In this document: in pieces, positions 23,901 through 32,363 of the stretch
Position numbering within the stretch: the first letter of the stretch is position 1
Layout of the letters: every line of letters begins with the position of its first letter
From: Actinomadura flavalba DSM 45200
GTDB lineage: Bacteria > Actinomycetota > Actinomycetes > Streptosporangiales > Streptosporangiaceae
NCBI RefSeq assembly: GCF_000374305.1
Contig: NZ_KB894095.1
Span: 1-64,000 of the forward strand
Direction: 5' to 3'
DNA length: 64,000 bases
Translations under genes and position numbers: made by a program
Notes under the pieces: model-generated
The model's input: the letters and a program-made list of their open reading frames with translations, nothing else
The model's database searches: none
What the model was told of the DNA's origin: nothing

Positions 23901-26477
23901 ACGGAAGGCACGCTCCCCCCGCACAGCGGCACCCCCGCGAGCGACAATCGCGCCCCGGAAGGCACGAACAACGCGCTCACGCCGGGCCTCAACAAACCGT
24001 CCGCACCGGGCACGCGAACGGAAAGCGCGCTCCCGCCGCGCAGCGGCACGACCGACGCACCCGCGCCGGGCCTCAACGAGCCGACCGCGCCCGACACACG
24101 CACGGAGGGCGCACGCCCGCCGCACGGCGGCGCCCCCGCGAGCGACAACCGCGCCCCGGGCGGCACCAACAACGCGCCCGTGCCGGGCCTCAGCGAACCG
24201 TCCGCGCCCGACGCACGTACCGAAGGCTCGCTCCCGCCGCGCAGCGGCACGAGCAGCGCACCCGTGCCGGGCCTCAACGAGCCGTCCGCACGCGACGCAC
24301 GTACCGAAGGCTCGCTCCCGCCGCGCGGCGGCGCGAGCGACGCTTCCGCGCTGGGACTCAGCGAGCCGTCCGCGCCCGACGCACGTACCGAAGGTGCGCT
24401 TCCGCCGCGCGGCGGCGCGAGCGACGCGCCCGCGCCGCACGTATCGGTGGAAGGGGCTCAGGCCCCCTACGGGGCTTCGGCCGATGCGCCGGGGGTGGGT
24501 GATGCGGGGCCCGGGGGGGACGATGAGGCTCCCTGGGAGAGTGTGCGGGAGCAGCGGGCCGGGCGGCGGGCGGAGCGGCGGGCCGGGTTTCAGGCCGCCA
24601 ACGACGTCGAGCGGGCGTTGCTGGCGGCGGCCGGGGCCGACGATCACGATCTGTTCGTGCAGACGCTCGCCGACGCCGAGATCCTGCTGCCGGTCCCCGA
24701 GGAGATGGACTACACGCTGCGGCCCGGGCGCACCGGGTTCCCGTGGCGCACGGTCGAGGTCGACGGGGTCCGGGCGCTGCCGCTGTACACGTCGCCCGAG
24801 CGGCTGGTCGAGGCGGCGCGCGCCGAGGGCACCGGCACCGAGTACCTGACGCTGCCGTTCACGAACGTGCTGCGGTACTGGCCCGAGCCGGGACTCATGC
24901 TGGCCGTGAACTCCGGTTCCCCGGCGGGCGGGACGATCCTCGCCGACCAGTTGCCGGGCCTGGCGGGCTGGGCCGACCAGCGGACGGCGCGGCGGATGGC
25001 CGAGGCGTTCGACCCGCAGAACGACGTCGAGCAGCGCCTGTTCGAGGCCGCGCTGCGCCGCGACACCGACGCGTTCTTCAAGGTGCTGCTGGGCGCGCAG
25101 GTCCTCGTCCCGGCCGACCCGGAGACGCCGTGGGGCATCACCCCCGACGACTCCGAGTTCCCGTGGCGGCCGGTGCCGGTGCACGGACGGCCGTCGATCC
25201 AGGTGTTCACGTCGCTGCGCTGGATGAACGAGGCGATCGGTTCGTCCCGGTTCGTCATGCCGAGCCTCCTGGAGATCGTCACGGCGTGGCCGGACGGCGG
25301 CTGGACGCTCGTCCTGAACCCGGGCACCCCGATCGACGCGACGCTGACCGCCGACCAGGTGCGCGCCCTGAGCGGCCCCGCGCCCACGGCCCCCGAGCCG
25401 CGCCCGATCGAGACGCCGCAGCTCCCCGAGCAGCCGTTCACCCCGGGCAACCGCATCGACCAGGAACTCCACGAAGCCGCCCTCGGCGGCGACTCGGACG
25501 CGTTCCTGCGCGTCCTGCTGGCCGCCAACGTGCTCGTCCCCATCCCGGACGACGCGCCGCTGGAGGTCACGCCGGTGCAGGGCGACTTCCGCTGGGACGC
25601 GGCGCTGCGCGACGCGGGCTCGGTGCGGGTGTTCACGTCGCTGGTGCGGCTGCGGGACGTGCTGCCCGAGTCGCGGTTCGTCTACGCCGACTTCCGCGAG
25701 CTGATCGCGGCGTGGCCGCGCGACGACTGGGCGATGGTCCTCAATCCGGGCACCCGGATCGGCGCGTCGCTGGAGGGCGAGCAGGTCCGCGCGCTGAGCG
25801 CGTGGGCGGTGCGGGTCGGCCTGGTGCGGGCCCGTCCGGAGATGACGGTGCCGCCGTCGCTGGAGACGGGGCCGCGCCCGCTGCCGGTCGAGGAGCGGCC
25901 CGCGCCGGACCCGTACGCGGGTCTGCCGGAGCCGGAGGGCGAACCGGTCGCGCAGCCGACGATCATGCAGAAGGTCGTGCCGCACGAGCACGTCGGCTGG
26001 TACCTGGAGCAGGGGTACGACCGCGTCGGCGGCTTCGTGCATCCGACGTCGGACGTCGCCGAACTCCAGACGCCCGACCAGCTCTACGCGACGCTGGGCC
26101 TGCTGTCGGACGGGGCCGCGTTCGCGCCGGACGACGCGGCGGTGCACGTGATCCGCTGGCCCGCGTACTGCCCGGCGCTGTACCGGGTGCCGTTCGGCGG
26201 CCGGTCCGAGGCCGACCTGGCCGCGTGGGGCGAGGCGGGCTGGGTGGTGGAGGCCGCGCCGTTCGAGGGCGGCGGGTTCGCGCCGGGCAGTGCCGGGACG
26301 ATCCGCGAGTACAAGGTCGACAGCGTCCGGTTGCCGTACGGCGCGGAGATGTACGTGCTGGGCGCCGACCGGTCCGAGCGGTTCGTGGCGATGTACGACC
26401 CGGACCGGCTGGCGTGGCTGCGTCCGGAGGGCGACGGCGCGGTGCCCGAGCCGGACCGGTCCGACGCGACCTCCTGA
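20916..26477 (+). CDS. Giant multi-SseB-domain protein with ~1,070-residue low-complexity linker
   Basis: About 1,853 residues. An N-terminal SseB-like domain (about 5-150: 'LEERLADAVASGDQEGYFRA', 'YRHFLTLTFQDLAQSWPDN') is followed by a Pro/Ala/Gly/Asp-rich region (about 155-1220). Three further SseB-like domains start near 1229, 1367 and 1511, each with 'ALLxAA', 'LLPVPEEMDYTLRPG' or 'VLVPIPDD', and 'MLAVNSGSPAGG' or 'LVLNPGTPID' segments. A distinct C-terminal domain starts near 1683 ('HVGWYLEQGYDRVGGFVHPT'). The linker has degenerate internal repeats such as 'GTGATPLGSRGLAPHPQ' and 'RTEGSLPPR'. GTG 20916 is preferred because AGGGGG lies 8 nt upstream; GTG 20907 is possible. Function unknown; SseB-like domains in actinomycetes are uncharacterised. 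Confidence 0.78.
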   Translation: MADAWRPTSALEERLADAVASGDQEGYFRALAGAELVVPVAPEVVDGVLGGGARPTWPTHEEDGRVYALVYTSAAAMRACLGDGYRHFLTLTFQDLAQSWPDNAWWLAVDVPAASSPGVAPLPIEGRLPSWFVRQLADGDAHPPQAGRPGLLARHASPGAPDGTAPAQDAASRPSEPGDTSAPSTPHAQGDPSPRPNPLAKAPPTQHAAHQARDDAAPHDRARHTGEASSSGRNDAPGTDPAVPQLGHADASRATGMTQTGATPHAKGAPQPGRDESTPHETTAPGLPDTRPSDPHGTGATPLGSHGLAPRPHNASRPDQDDAAPSDPHGTSATPQVSHESAPHTQGAPRPDQDDAMPHGTGATPLGSRGLAPHPQSAPRPGQDDAVPRGTGATPLGSHAQGAPDDAALGGSRAGGGAGQNSLPGRDDASVDPRVSGGTPLDPRGVPHAQPGRDVDDARPDGGAALGSPGSDEAEPGAAPGVPGGSGSAGSDAWGARADEAPAGRGDAAPPDGFGVEPPRSAAPSPPASAEDGGGASFPGLSSPFAQEPGAGPGAPPPFVAEGSGPGFPASGGPSRPEDALPRRRDGAPAQEGPSNARPDEGFSYLPAEGPPPFAAGRPPYGAGVEPGAPSQGGPAGADRPQSPGEPPVPDGGHGRAFPTSDDAGQPPYTPDPRAGRTYEPTSEGPAPVAGGPSDARPEGARPAHDAPASSQSPAPHAGGTAPGQPTSAALPEHDAPAASQSLAPHASGTAPALPPHGGAPAGEDRPPFAGGAHQPPAPGTIEPASGARPEGALPHGAAPADRTPFATDPTPGSDTRAEAGLPPHGGAPGAPTPDARTGGPLSSHSGAPLSEGQAPSTADARHEGALPPLDGVPAHEDRAPFAGDPSEAFTPSTDEPPSARTEGAAPPREGVPGRESQAPFAAGPPEGFAPGTDEPSAAGTRPGGGLPPHDAPASDNRAPGLDEPSAPHAQAEGSLPPLDAPAPGLNGPSAPDTRTEGTLPPHSGTPASDNRAPEGTNNALTPGLNKPSAPGTRTESALPPRSGTTDAPAPGLNEPTAPDTRTEGARPPHGGAPASDNRAPGGTNNAPVPGLSEPSAPDARTEGSLPPRSGTSSAPVPGLNEPSARDARTEGSLPPRGGASDASALGLSEPSAPDARTEGALPPRGGASDAPAPHVSVEGAQAPYGASADAPGVGDAGPGGDDEAPWESVREQRAGRRAERRAGFQAANDVERALLAAAGADDHDLFVQTLADAEILLPVPEEMDYTLRPGRTGFPWRTVEVDGVRALPLYTSPERLVEAARAEGTGTEYLTLPFTNVLRYWPEPGLMLAVNSGSPAGGTILADQLPGLAGWADQRTARRMAEAFDPQNDVEQRLFEAALRRDTDAFFKVLLGAQVLVPADPETPWGITPDDSEFPWRPVPVHGRPSIQVFTSLRWMNEAIGSSRFVMPSLLEIVTAWPDGGWTLVLNPGTPIDATLTADQVRALSGPAPTAPEPRPIETPQLPEQPFTPGNRIDQELHEAALGGDSDAFLRVLLAANVLVPIPDDAPLEVTPVQGDFRWDAALRDAGSVRVFTSLVRLRDVLPESRFVYADFRELIAAWPRDDWAMVLNPGTRIGASLEGEQVRALSAWAVRVGLVRARPEMTVPPSLETGPRPLPVEERPAPDPYAGLPEPEGEPVAQPTIMQKVVPHEHVGWYLEQGYDRVGGFVHPTSDVAELQTPDQLYATLGLLSDGAAFAPDDAAVHVIRWPAYCPALYRVPFGGRSEADLAAWGEAGWVVEAAPFEGGGFAPGSAGTIREYKVDSVRLPYGAEMYVLGADRSERFVAMYDPDRLAWLRPEGDGAVPEPDRSDATS

Positions 26478-26500
26478 GCGCTGACGGAAGGGCGGGCATC

Positions 26501-26875
26501 ATGGCTCCGATCAGAGACGGTTATGTGGCGCGCTGGCTGGGTCGCGACTTCGAGGCCGCGCCGGGCGCCGACGGGGAGATCCGGCTGTACGCGACCGAGC
26601 CGACGGACGGGTTCGACGAGCTGCGGCCGGGCCGGTACCGCCGGATCGTCCCGGCGTTCGAGGTCGAGGGGCTGCGCTATGTGCGGACGACGTGCAGGTG
26701 GCGGGGCGAGCCGTTCGTGATCGTCGGCGAGCACGAGGGGTGGCTGCGGGTGGAGTACACCGGCGGCCGGGCGCCGGTCGCGGAGGCGCTCGGGCTGGAC
26801 CGTATCGACCAGGGCGTGTGGCAGAGCTGGGCGCCGCGCGCGGAGATCGAGGACGTCCGGGAGGACGCCGTCTGA
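26501..26875 (+). CDS. Small hypothetical protein downstream of SseB-domain gene
   Basis: The 124-residue protein reads 'MAPIRDGYVARWLGRDFEAA', 'LYATEPTDGFDELRPGRYRR' and 'WRGEPFVIVGEHEGWLRVEY'. It has a beta-rich look and many aromatics, with no signal peptide or membrane helix. ATG 26501 follows GGAAGGGCGGG. It starts 23 nt after the SseB-domain gene, so the two are probably co-transcribed and may interact. No family recognised. Confidence 0.75.
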   Translation: MAPIRDGYVARWLGRDFEAAPGADGEIRLYATEPTDGFDELRPGRYRRIVPAFEVEGLRYVRTTCRWRGEPFVIVGEHEGWLRVEYTGGRAPVAEALGLDRIDQGVWQSWAPRAEIEDVREDAV

Positions 26876-26996
26876 GCGGTGCGCACGCGACAGGGTTGAT
26901 TCCGGCCCTTTGCCCGTGTTCGCATGATTCCGGGAGGAGCCTCGGGGGTACGGCGGACCCCAGGCGTCGAACGGTCACGCGACGGAGGTGCAGGGC

Positions 26997-27986
26997 GTGC
27001 TTTCCCGCTCGGGGGGACAGGCGTTGTTCGCAGGGCTCGGCGCGGCGGCGGTGATCGCCGCCGGAGCCCCGGCGGCGCTGGCGGAGCCGTCCCCCGACCC
27101 GAGCGGTTCGCCCTCGCCGGGCGAGTCGCCCACCGCGTCCCCCTCCCCCACGCCGACTCCGACGCCCGACGCGAAGCTCGTCCTGAGCGCCGTCCCGGAC
27201 GCCGACGAGGCGAAGCCCGGCGAGCGGGTCGCGCTGACGATCCGCGTCCGCGCGGCCGAGGCGACGGCGACGGACGTCCGCGTCACCGGCGTCACGGCGT
27301 CGGCGAAGGCGGCGAAGATCGGCGGTGAGTGCCCGGCCCCGTTCACGGCGGCGGGCTGCGTCCTCGGCACGCTCGACGCGGACGAACGCGACACCGTCGC
27401 CGCGCACGTGTCGCTGCCGAAGTCGCTGAAGAAGACGACGAGGCTCAGCGTCACGGTCACGGTCGAGGCCGCGAACGCCCCGCAGGCGCGGGAGAGGGCG
27501 ACGATCACCTACACGGTGCCCGTGCGCCCGCCCGCGAAGAGGCCCGCGCCCCGGCCGGAGCCGGCGCCGAAACCGGAGGCGCCGGTCCCGTCCGGCGGCG
27601 GGCGGGCCGCGACCGTCGCGCCGCCGCCGTACACGCCTCCGGCGCCGAACGCGACCTTCGGCACGGCTCCCCCGACGGCGAAGGGCGGCGACGTCGCGCT
27701 GCCGTCGATCGCCGCGCCGCAGACGTCCCCGGCGAGCGCGGCGCGGCCGGGGCAGAACCGGCTGCGCGGCAACCAGGCGCCGGTCGCGCAGGATCTGGAG
27801 TTCGAGCGCGTGGCGGGCACGCAGGCGGCGTGGCTGGCGGCGCTGCTGGTGGCGGTGTCGCTGCTGCTGACGCAGTTGCGGATCGGCCGCGTCCGGACGG
27901 CCCGCGCGCTGGCCGCCGCCGAGCGCGCCCGCCGGACGCCCGGCACCCACCGGCGCCCCCGGCGCGGCGTGTACGGCAAGCGCTGA
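26997..27986 (+). CDS. Secreted, C-terminally membrane-anchored Pro-rich protein
   Basis: The 329-residue protein has a signal peptide ('LFAGLGAAAVIAAGAPAALA'), a Ser/Pro/Thr spacer and a beta-sandwich-like domain ('DAKLVLSAVPDADEAKPGER', 'ATDVRVTGVTA'), likely DUF11/Ig-like, with a Cys pair in 'GGECPAPFTAAGCVLG'. A Pro/Ala-rich stalk, a membrane helix at about 274-295 ('AAWLAALLVAVSLLLTQ') and a basic cytoplasmic tail follow. GTG 26997 is chosen for its GGAGG at 8 nt. Probably a surface-displayed stalk protein; ligand unknown. Confidence 0.75.
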   Translation: MLSRSGGQALFAGLGAAAVIAAGAPAALAEPSPDPSGSPSPGESPTASPSPTPTPTPDAKLVLSAVPDADEAKPGERVALTIRVRAAEATATDVRVTGVTASAKAAKIGGECPAPFTAAGCVLGTLDADERDTVAAHVSLPKSLKKTTRLSVTVTVEAANAPQARERATITYTVPVRPPAKRPAPRPEPAPKPEAPVPSGGGRAATVAPPPYTPPAPNATFGTAPPTAKGGDVALPSIAAPQTSPASAARPGQNRLRGNQAPVAQDLEFERVAGTQAAWLAALLVAVSLLLTQLRIGRVRTARALAAAERARRTPGTHRRPRRGVYGKR

Positions 27987-28019
27987 CCCCCGGCGCACTC
28001 CCCGGATGACGGATTCCGG

Positions 28020-28045
28020 CCTATCAATTTGACTTGATTGGTAGG
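28020..28045 (+). promoter_or_regulatory. Inverted-repeat operator upstream of TauE/SafE gene
   Basis: CCTATCAAT (28020-28028) and ATTGGTAGG (28037-28045) form an inverted repeat with one mismatch in nine and an 8-bp spacer. The right half continues as GGAAT and an ATTCC lies further left at 28012-28016. It overlaps TTGACT (28029-28034), a likely -35 element. The look is like sites of Rrf2-family sulfur regulators (CymR/IscR type), but that attribution is inference. Confidence 0.6.
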
Positions 28046-28086
28046 AATAACGGGTATACCGGTGACCCGTCGCCCCGGAGAGGATC

Positions 28087-28992
28087 ATGCGCAAACTCGT
28101 CCTGCTCGCCCTGGTGGGCCTCGGCGCCCAGCTCGTCGACGGGAGCCTGGGCATGGCCTACGGCGTCACCTCGACGACCCTGCTGCTGGCCATCGGCACC
28201 AACCCCGCCGCCGCGTCGGCCACCGTGCACCTCGCCGAGATCGGCACCACGCTGGTGTCCGGTGCCGCGCACTGGAAGTTCGGCAACGTCGACTGGAAGG
28301 TCGTCGCCCGGATCGGCATCCCCGGCGCGGCCGGCGCGTTCGCCGGGGCGACGTTCCTGTCCAACCTGTCCACCGAGACGGCCGCGCCGATCATGTCGCT
28401 GAGCCTGCTGTCGCTCGGCGCCTACATCCTCGTCCGCTTCACCGTGAAGGGCCTGCGCAAGGACCGGCTCGGCCTGCCGCTGCGCCGCCGGTTCCTCGCG
28501 CCGCTCGGCGCGGTCGCCGGGTTCGTGGACGCGACGGGCGGCGGTGGCTGGGGCCCGGTCGGCACCCCGGCGATCCTGGCCAGCGGGCGCCTGGAGCCCC
28601 GCAAGACGATCGGGTCCATCGACACCAGCGAGTTCCTGGTCGCTGTCGCGGCCAGCGCCGGGTTCATCGTCGGCATCGGCGCGGAGGACATCGACGCCAC
28701 CTGGGTCGCGGCGCTGCTCATCGGCGGCGTGATCGCGGCGCCGATCGCGGCCTGGCTCGTCCGGCACATCCCGCCGCGCGTGCTCGGCTCGGCGGTCGGC
28801 GGCGTGATCATCCTCACCAATGCCCGCACGCTGCTGCGCAGCGACTGGATCGACGCGGGCGCGGGCGTCCGCTGGGCCGTCTACGCCGTCGTCTACGCGG
28901 TCTGGGCGGCCGCCCTGGCCGTCTCGATCCGCGCCCACCGCAGGGAGACCGCCGCCGAGCGCGACGACGAACGCGAACCCACGCCCGCCTAG
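28087..28992 (+). CDS. TauE/SafE-family sulfite/anion exporter
   Basis: The 301-residue membrane protein has the family's N-terminal 'LLALVGLGAQLVDGSLGMAY', the paired repeat 'LGAVAGFVDATGGGGWGPVG', 'GSIDTSEFLVAVAASAGF' and about eight membrane helices. TauE/SafE proteins move sulfite, sulfonates or other anions across the membrane. The operator-like inverted repeat in its promoter fits control by sulfur status. ATG 28087 follows GGAGAGGATC. Its TAG stop shares CTAG with the convergent SpoU gene. Confidence 0.9.
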   Translation: MRKLVLLALVGLGAQLVDGSLGMAYGVTSTTLLLAIGTNPAAASATVHLAEIGTTLVSGAAHWKFGNVDWKVVARIGIPGAAGAFAGATFLSNLSTETAAPIMSLSLLSLGAYILVRFTVKGLRKDRLGLPLRRRFLAPLGAVAGFVDATGGGGWGPVGTPAILASGRLEPRKTIGSIDTSEFLVAVAASAGFIVGIGAEDIDATWVAALLIGGVIAAPIAAWLVRHIPPRVLGSAVGGVIILTNARTLLRSDWIDAGAGVRWAVYAVVYAVWAAALAVSIRAHRRETAAERDDEREPTPA

Positions 28993-29804
28993 CCGCGCAC
29001 CAGAGCGTGACAGGCGATGGCCGCCGCCGCGACGACGTTCAGCGAGTCGACGCCCTGGCCGAGGGCGGCGGGGCTCATCGGGATGGTGACGGGGACGTCG
29101 GCCTCCGCGAGCCAGTGCGAGGTGAGGCCGTCGCCCTCGGCGCCCAGCAGCAGGGCGACGCGGTCGCCGGAGGGGGCGTCGTCCAGCGGGACGGCCGCCG
29201 CGTCGGGGGTGAGGGCCAGCAGCGTGAACCCGGCGGCGCGCAGCTCGGCCAGGCCGTCGTGCCAGTGCCGCATCCGCGCGTACGGGACGGCGAACACCGC
29301 GCCCATCGACACCTTGACCGCGCGCCGGTAGAGCGGGTCGGCGCAGCGCGGCGACAGCACGACGGCGTCGACGCCGAGCGCGGCGGCGCAGCGGAAGATC
29401 GCGCCGACGTTGGCGTGGTCGACCAGGTCCTCCAGGACGAGCAGCCGCCCCGCCGCCGCGACGACCGACGCGACCTCCGGCAGCGGCAGCCGCCGCATCG
29501 ACGCCAGCGCGCCCCGGTGCACCGGGAACCCCGCGACGGCCTCGACGGTGGCGTCGTCCGCGACGTAGACGGGGGCGTCCACGCCGTCCAGCACGTCGGC
29601 CAGCGGCTCGACCCAGCGCCGCGCCATGAGGAACGACCGCGCCGGATGCCCGGTGCCGACGGCCCGCCGGATGACCTTCTCGCCCTCGGCGACGAACAGC
29701 CCGTGCTCGGCCTCCAGGCTCTTGCGCAGGTTGACGTCGCGCAGCCGCGTGTAGTCCGCGAGGCGCGGGTCGGCGGGATCGGTGACGGTGACCAGGCGAG
29801 CCAT
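28989..29804 (-). CDS. SpoU/TrmH-family RNA 2'-O-methyltransferase
   Basis: The 271-residue protein has an N-terminal RNA-substrate-binding part ('LRKSLEAEHGLFVAEGEKVI') and a C-terminal SPOUT knot domain with 'LEDLVDHANVGAIFRCAAAL', 'LLLGAEGDGLTSHWL' and 'VTIPMSPALGQGVDSLNVVA'-like motif III ('ALGQGVDSLNVVAA'). Such enzymes methylate ribose 2'-OH in rRNA or tRNA; the site here is unknown. The stop codon overlaps the convergent TauE/SafE stop. Confidence 0.9.
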   Translation of the reverse strand: MARLVTVTDPADPRLADYTRLRDVNLRKSLEAEHGLFVAEGEKVIRRAVGTGHPARSFLMARRWVEPLADVLDGVDAPVYVADDATVEAVAGFPVHRGALASMRRLPLPEVASVVAAAGRLLVLEDLVDHANVGAIFRCAAALGVDAVVLSPRCADPLYRRAVKVSMGAVFAVPYARMRHWHDGLAELRAAGFTLLALTPDAAAVPLDDAPSGDRVALLLGAEGDGLTSHWLAEADVPVTIPMSPAALGQGVDSLNVVAAAAIACHALVRG

Positions 29805-30054
29805 GTCCCCATTCTGCCGGTCGGCGCCGCGTGCGGGGGTCCGCGCCGAACCGGTCGGTGCGCCGGGTTATCCTGCCCAGGCGCCGGGTTCCTCCGGGTT
29901 CGCCCGGTCGTCTCGCCCTCCGCCGTCGAAGCGGCGGGACGCCCCGGCCCGGCGCGGGTCGGCGCCGACGATCGGACGGTGCGACCGACCGCACCGGCAG
30001 CAAGATCGTCGGGCCATACGGGGACGACCTGCACCATCATCAATTTTGAGTTCT
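29805..30054. other. Divergent intergenic region before VWA gene
   Basis: This GC-rich gap of about 250 bp (320 bp including the promoter segment up to the GTG start at 30125) holds no supported gene. The SpoU promoter must lie at its left end, but I cannot identify it. Confidence 0.4.
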
Positions 30055-30083
30055 TTGTAACCTCTCTGTCGTACTACTACAGT
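30055..30083 (+). promoter_or_regulatory. Predicted promoter of VWA gene
   Basis: TTGTAA (30055-30060) and TACAGT (30078-30083), separated by 17 nt, lie in a distinctly AT-rich patch about 40 nt upstream of GTG 30125. Each matches 4/6 of the sigma-70 consensus. Confidence 0.5.
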
Positions 30084-30124
30084 GCCGGGGAACATCGACG
30101 GGTTTCTGGTGAATCGAGGCTGCC

Positions 30125-32356
30125 GTGAGCGGACGTCATCGCAATGACTTCCCCGAGGGTCCGCCGGGGGACGGGCAAGATCCGGTCTTCGGGCCCGCCA
30201 ACGACGGTTCGTCCGACTGGTTCGCGCCGCGCGACAGCCAGAGCCACCCGGTGAACCCGCCGCCCCGGGAGCCCGAGGACGAGACCCCCGACTGGTACCA
30301 GCCCCGTGCCCAGGAGCAGCCCCCCGCCTACGGCGCCGGCGGCTTCACCGGCGCCTCCGACGCGGGCGGCTACGGCCTCGGCCGCTCCGCGCAGGGCGGC
30401 TACGGCGAGCAGGAACCCAGGCGCGACGCCCCCCGCGAGGAGGACTCCGGCGGCTACCGGCTGCCGGGCGCGTCCAGCGCCGGTTACGGCGGCTATGAGT
30501 CGGTCTCGCGATCCGACGAGCGCCCCGCCGGGTTCTTCGGCGGACGCGCCGGTGGTTCGGGCGACTCGGGCGGCTACGGCCCCGGCGCGTCCGGCGGCTA
30601 CAGCGACGACCCCGGCCGCCGCCGCAAGAAGCGCCGCGGCGCGATGATCGGCCCGCTGGCCGGCGCGGTGGGCCTCGCCGTGCTGCTCGGCGTGGGCGTC
30701 TACGCGTTCGCCGGGACCGGCGGCGGCTGCGACGGCGACGACGCGCTCAAGCTCACCGTCTCGGCCGCGCCCGACATCGAGCCCGCCGTCGTCAAGGCGG
30801 CCGGACGCTACAACGACGCCCGCCACAAGGTCGGCGGCAAGTGCGCCCAGGCCAAGGTCGTCAAGGCCGAGCCCGGTACCGTCGCCACGCTGCTGTCCGG
30901 CCAGGGCGTCGCCACCGGCGACAGCGCCCGCCCGGACGTGTGGATTCCCGACTCGTCGCTGTGGACGTCCCTGGTGCGCAGCTCCGACAAGGGCAAGGAG
31001 GCCGTCACCACCACCAAGACGTCGGTGGCGACCACCCCCATCGTCGTCGGCCTGCCGCGCACGCTCGCCGGGCAGCTCCAGCGCGAGGGCGTCACCGCGA
31101 CCCCGTCCTGGGACAACCTGCTCAAGGCCGCGGGCGGCGTCCCCGGCGGCGGCGTCACCAAGAACCAGATGATCCCGCCCGGCGCGGTACGGCTGTTCCT
31201 GCCCGAGCCCGCCAACAACGCGACCGGCATGGGCGCGCTGATGGTCACCGACGCGCTGCTCACCAACGACCCCAACAAGGGCCCGATCTTCACCGGCATC
31301 GTGCGGACGGTCCGCGAGGCGACCGTCCCCAAGGTCGAGGACCAGTTCAAGTACTTCAAGAAGGGCCGCACCGGCAAGCAGCCGATCGCGCTCGCGCCCG
31401 AGCAGGCCGTCTGGAAGTACAACAAGTCGTCCCCGGGCGAGCCCGCCGTCGCGCTGTACCCCCTTGAGGGCACGCTGTCGATGGACTACCCCGTCGCGAT
31501 CACCACCGCCGACGACGCCAAGGCCAAGGCCGCCGCGCTGCTGGAGCAGGCGCTGACGTCGCCGGAGACCCGCGCCGACGTGCAGGAACTGGGCTTCCGC
31601 GCCCCCGACGGCAAGGCGCCCGCCGGTTTCTCCGACAAGCTCGGCGTGAGCCCGTCCCGGCCGCGTCAGCTCCCCTCGCCCAAGGCCGCCGAGGTCGCGG
31701 GCGTCATGCAGTCGTGGTCGAAGCTGTCGCTCGGCCTGCGCATGCTGGTGCTGACCGACGTGTCCGGGTCGATGGCGCAGAAGGTCGGGCCGAACATGAA
31801 CCGGCTCCAGGCCATCGCGCGGGTGTCGCAGGGCGGGCTGTCGATGATGTCCAACGACACCGAGATGGGCCACTGGCTGTTCTCCACCAAGATGCAGGGC
31901 AACGTGCCCTACAAGAAGTCGATCAGCATCGGGCCGCTCGGTGAGCGCGTCGCGGGGTCGACGACGCGGCGCTACCAGATGCTGTCGCTGCTGTCGCAGA
32001 TGGAGCCCAAGCCGGACGGCGACACCGCCCTGTACGAGACGGCCATCGCCGCGTACAAGGAGATGAGCCGCACCTACAAGCCCGAGTTCGGCAACTCGAT
32101 CCTGCTGCTCACCGACGGCAAGAACGACGACCCGGGCGGCGGCCCGACGCTGCGCCAGACGCTCAACGAGATCAAGCGCCTCAAGGACCCGAACAAGCCG
32201 ATCCAGATCAACATGATCGGGTTCGGGGACGGCGTGGACCGCAACGAGCTGGAGCAGATCGCCGCCGCCACCAACGGCAGCGTGCAGATCGCGATGACCG
32301 CCGAGGAGATCAAGAAGATCTTCCTGGCGATGCTCTCCCGGCGTATCGCGGAGTAG
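30125..32356 (+). CDS. Membrane-anchored substrate-binding/VWA-domain fusion protein
   Basis: The 743-residue protein has a Gly/Tyr/Pro-rich cytoplasmic start, a membrane helix at about 173-197 ('PLAGAVGLAVLLGVGVYAFA') and an extracellular periplasmic-binding-protein-like domain (about 205-510: 'LKLTVSAAPDIEPAVVKAAG', 'RPDVWIPDSSLW'). A VWA domain runs from about 535 to the end. The MIDAS is complete: DVSGS, the distal 'DGDTALY' Thr and 'LLLTDGKND'. VWA domains bind partners through metal ions; the substrate-binding half may sense a small ligand. GTG 30125 has GAGG 6 nt upstream. Confidence 0.85.
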   Translation: MSGRHRNDFPEGPPGDGQDPVFGPANDGSSDWFAPRDSQSHPVNPPPREPEDETPDWYQPRAQEQPPAYGAGGFTGASDAGGYGLGRSAQGGYGEQEPRRDAPREEDSGGYRLPGASSAGYGGYESVSRSDERPAGFFGGRAGGSGDSGGYGPGASGGYSDDPGRRRKKRRGAMIGPLAGAVGLAVLLGVGVYAFAGTGGGCDGDDALKLTVSAAPDIEPAVVKAAGRYNDARHKVGGKCAQAKVVKAEPGTVATLLSGQGVATGDSARPDVWIPDSSLWTSLVRSSDKGKEAVTTTKTSVATTPIVVGLPRTLAGQLQREGVTATPSWDNLLKAAGGVPGGGVTKNQMIPPGAVRLFLPEPANNATGMGALMVTDALLTNDPNKGPIFTGIVRTVREATVPKVEDQFKYFKKGRTGKQPIALAPEQAVWKYNKSSPGEPAVALYPLEGTLSMDYPVAITTADDAKAKAAALLEQALTSPETRADVQELGFRAPDGKAPAGFSDKLGVSPSRPRQLPSPKAAEVAGVMQSWSKLSLGLRMLVLTDVSGSMAQKVGPNMNRLQAIARVSQGGLSMMSNDTEMGHWLFSTKMQGNVPYKKSISIGPLGERVAGSTTRRYQMLSLLSQMEPKPDGDTALYETAIAAYKEMSRTYKPEFGNSILLLTDGKNDDPGGGPTLRQTLNEIKRLKDPNKPIQINMIGFGDGVDRNELEQIAAATNGSVQIAMTAEEIKKIFLAMLSRRIAE

Positions 32357-32363
32357 CCCGCGC

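Noticed and set aside
21492..26147. 1,551-residue Arg-rich open frame antisense to the SseB-domain gene
   Set aside because: The composition (Arg/Ala/Gly, no domains) is that of reverse-frame translation of GC-rich coding DNA.
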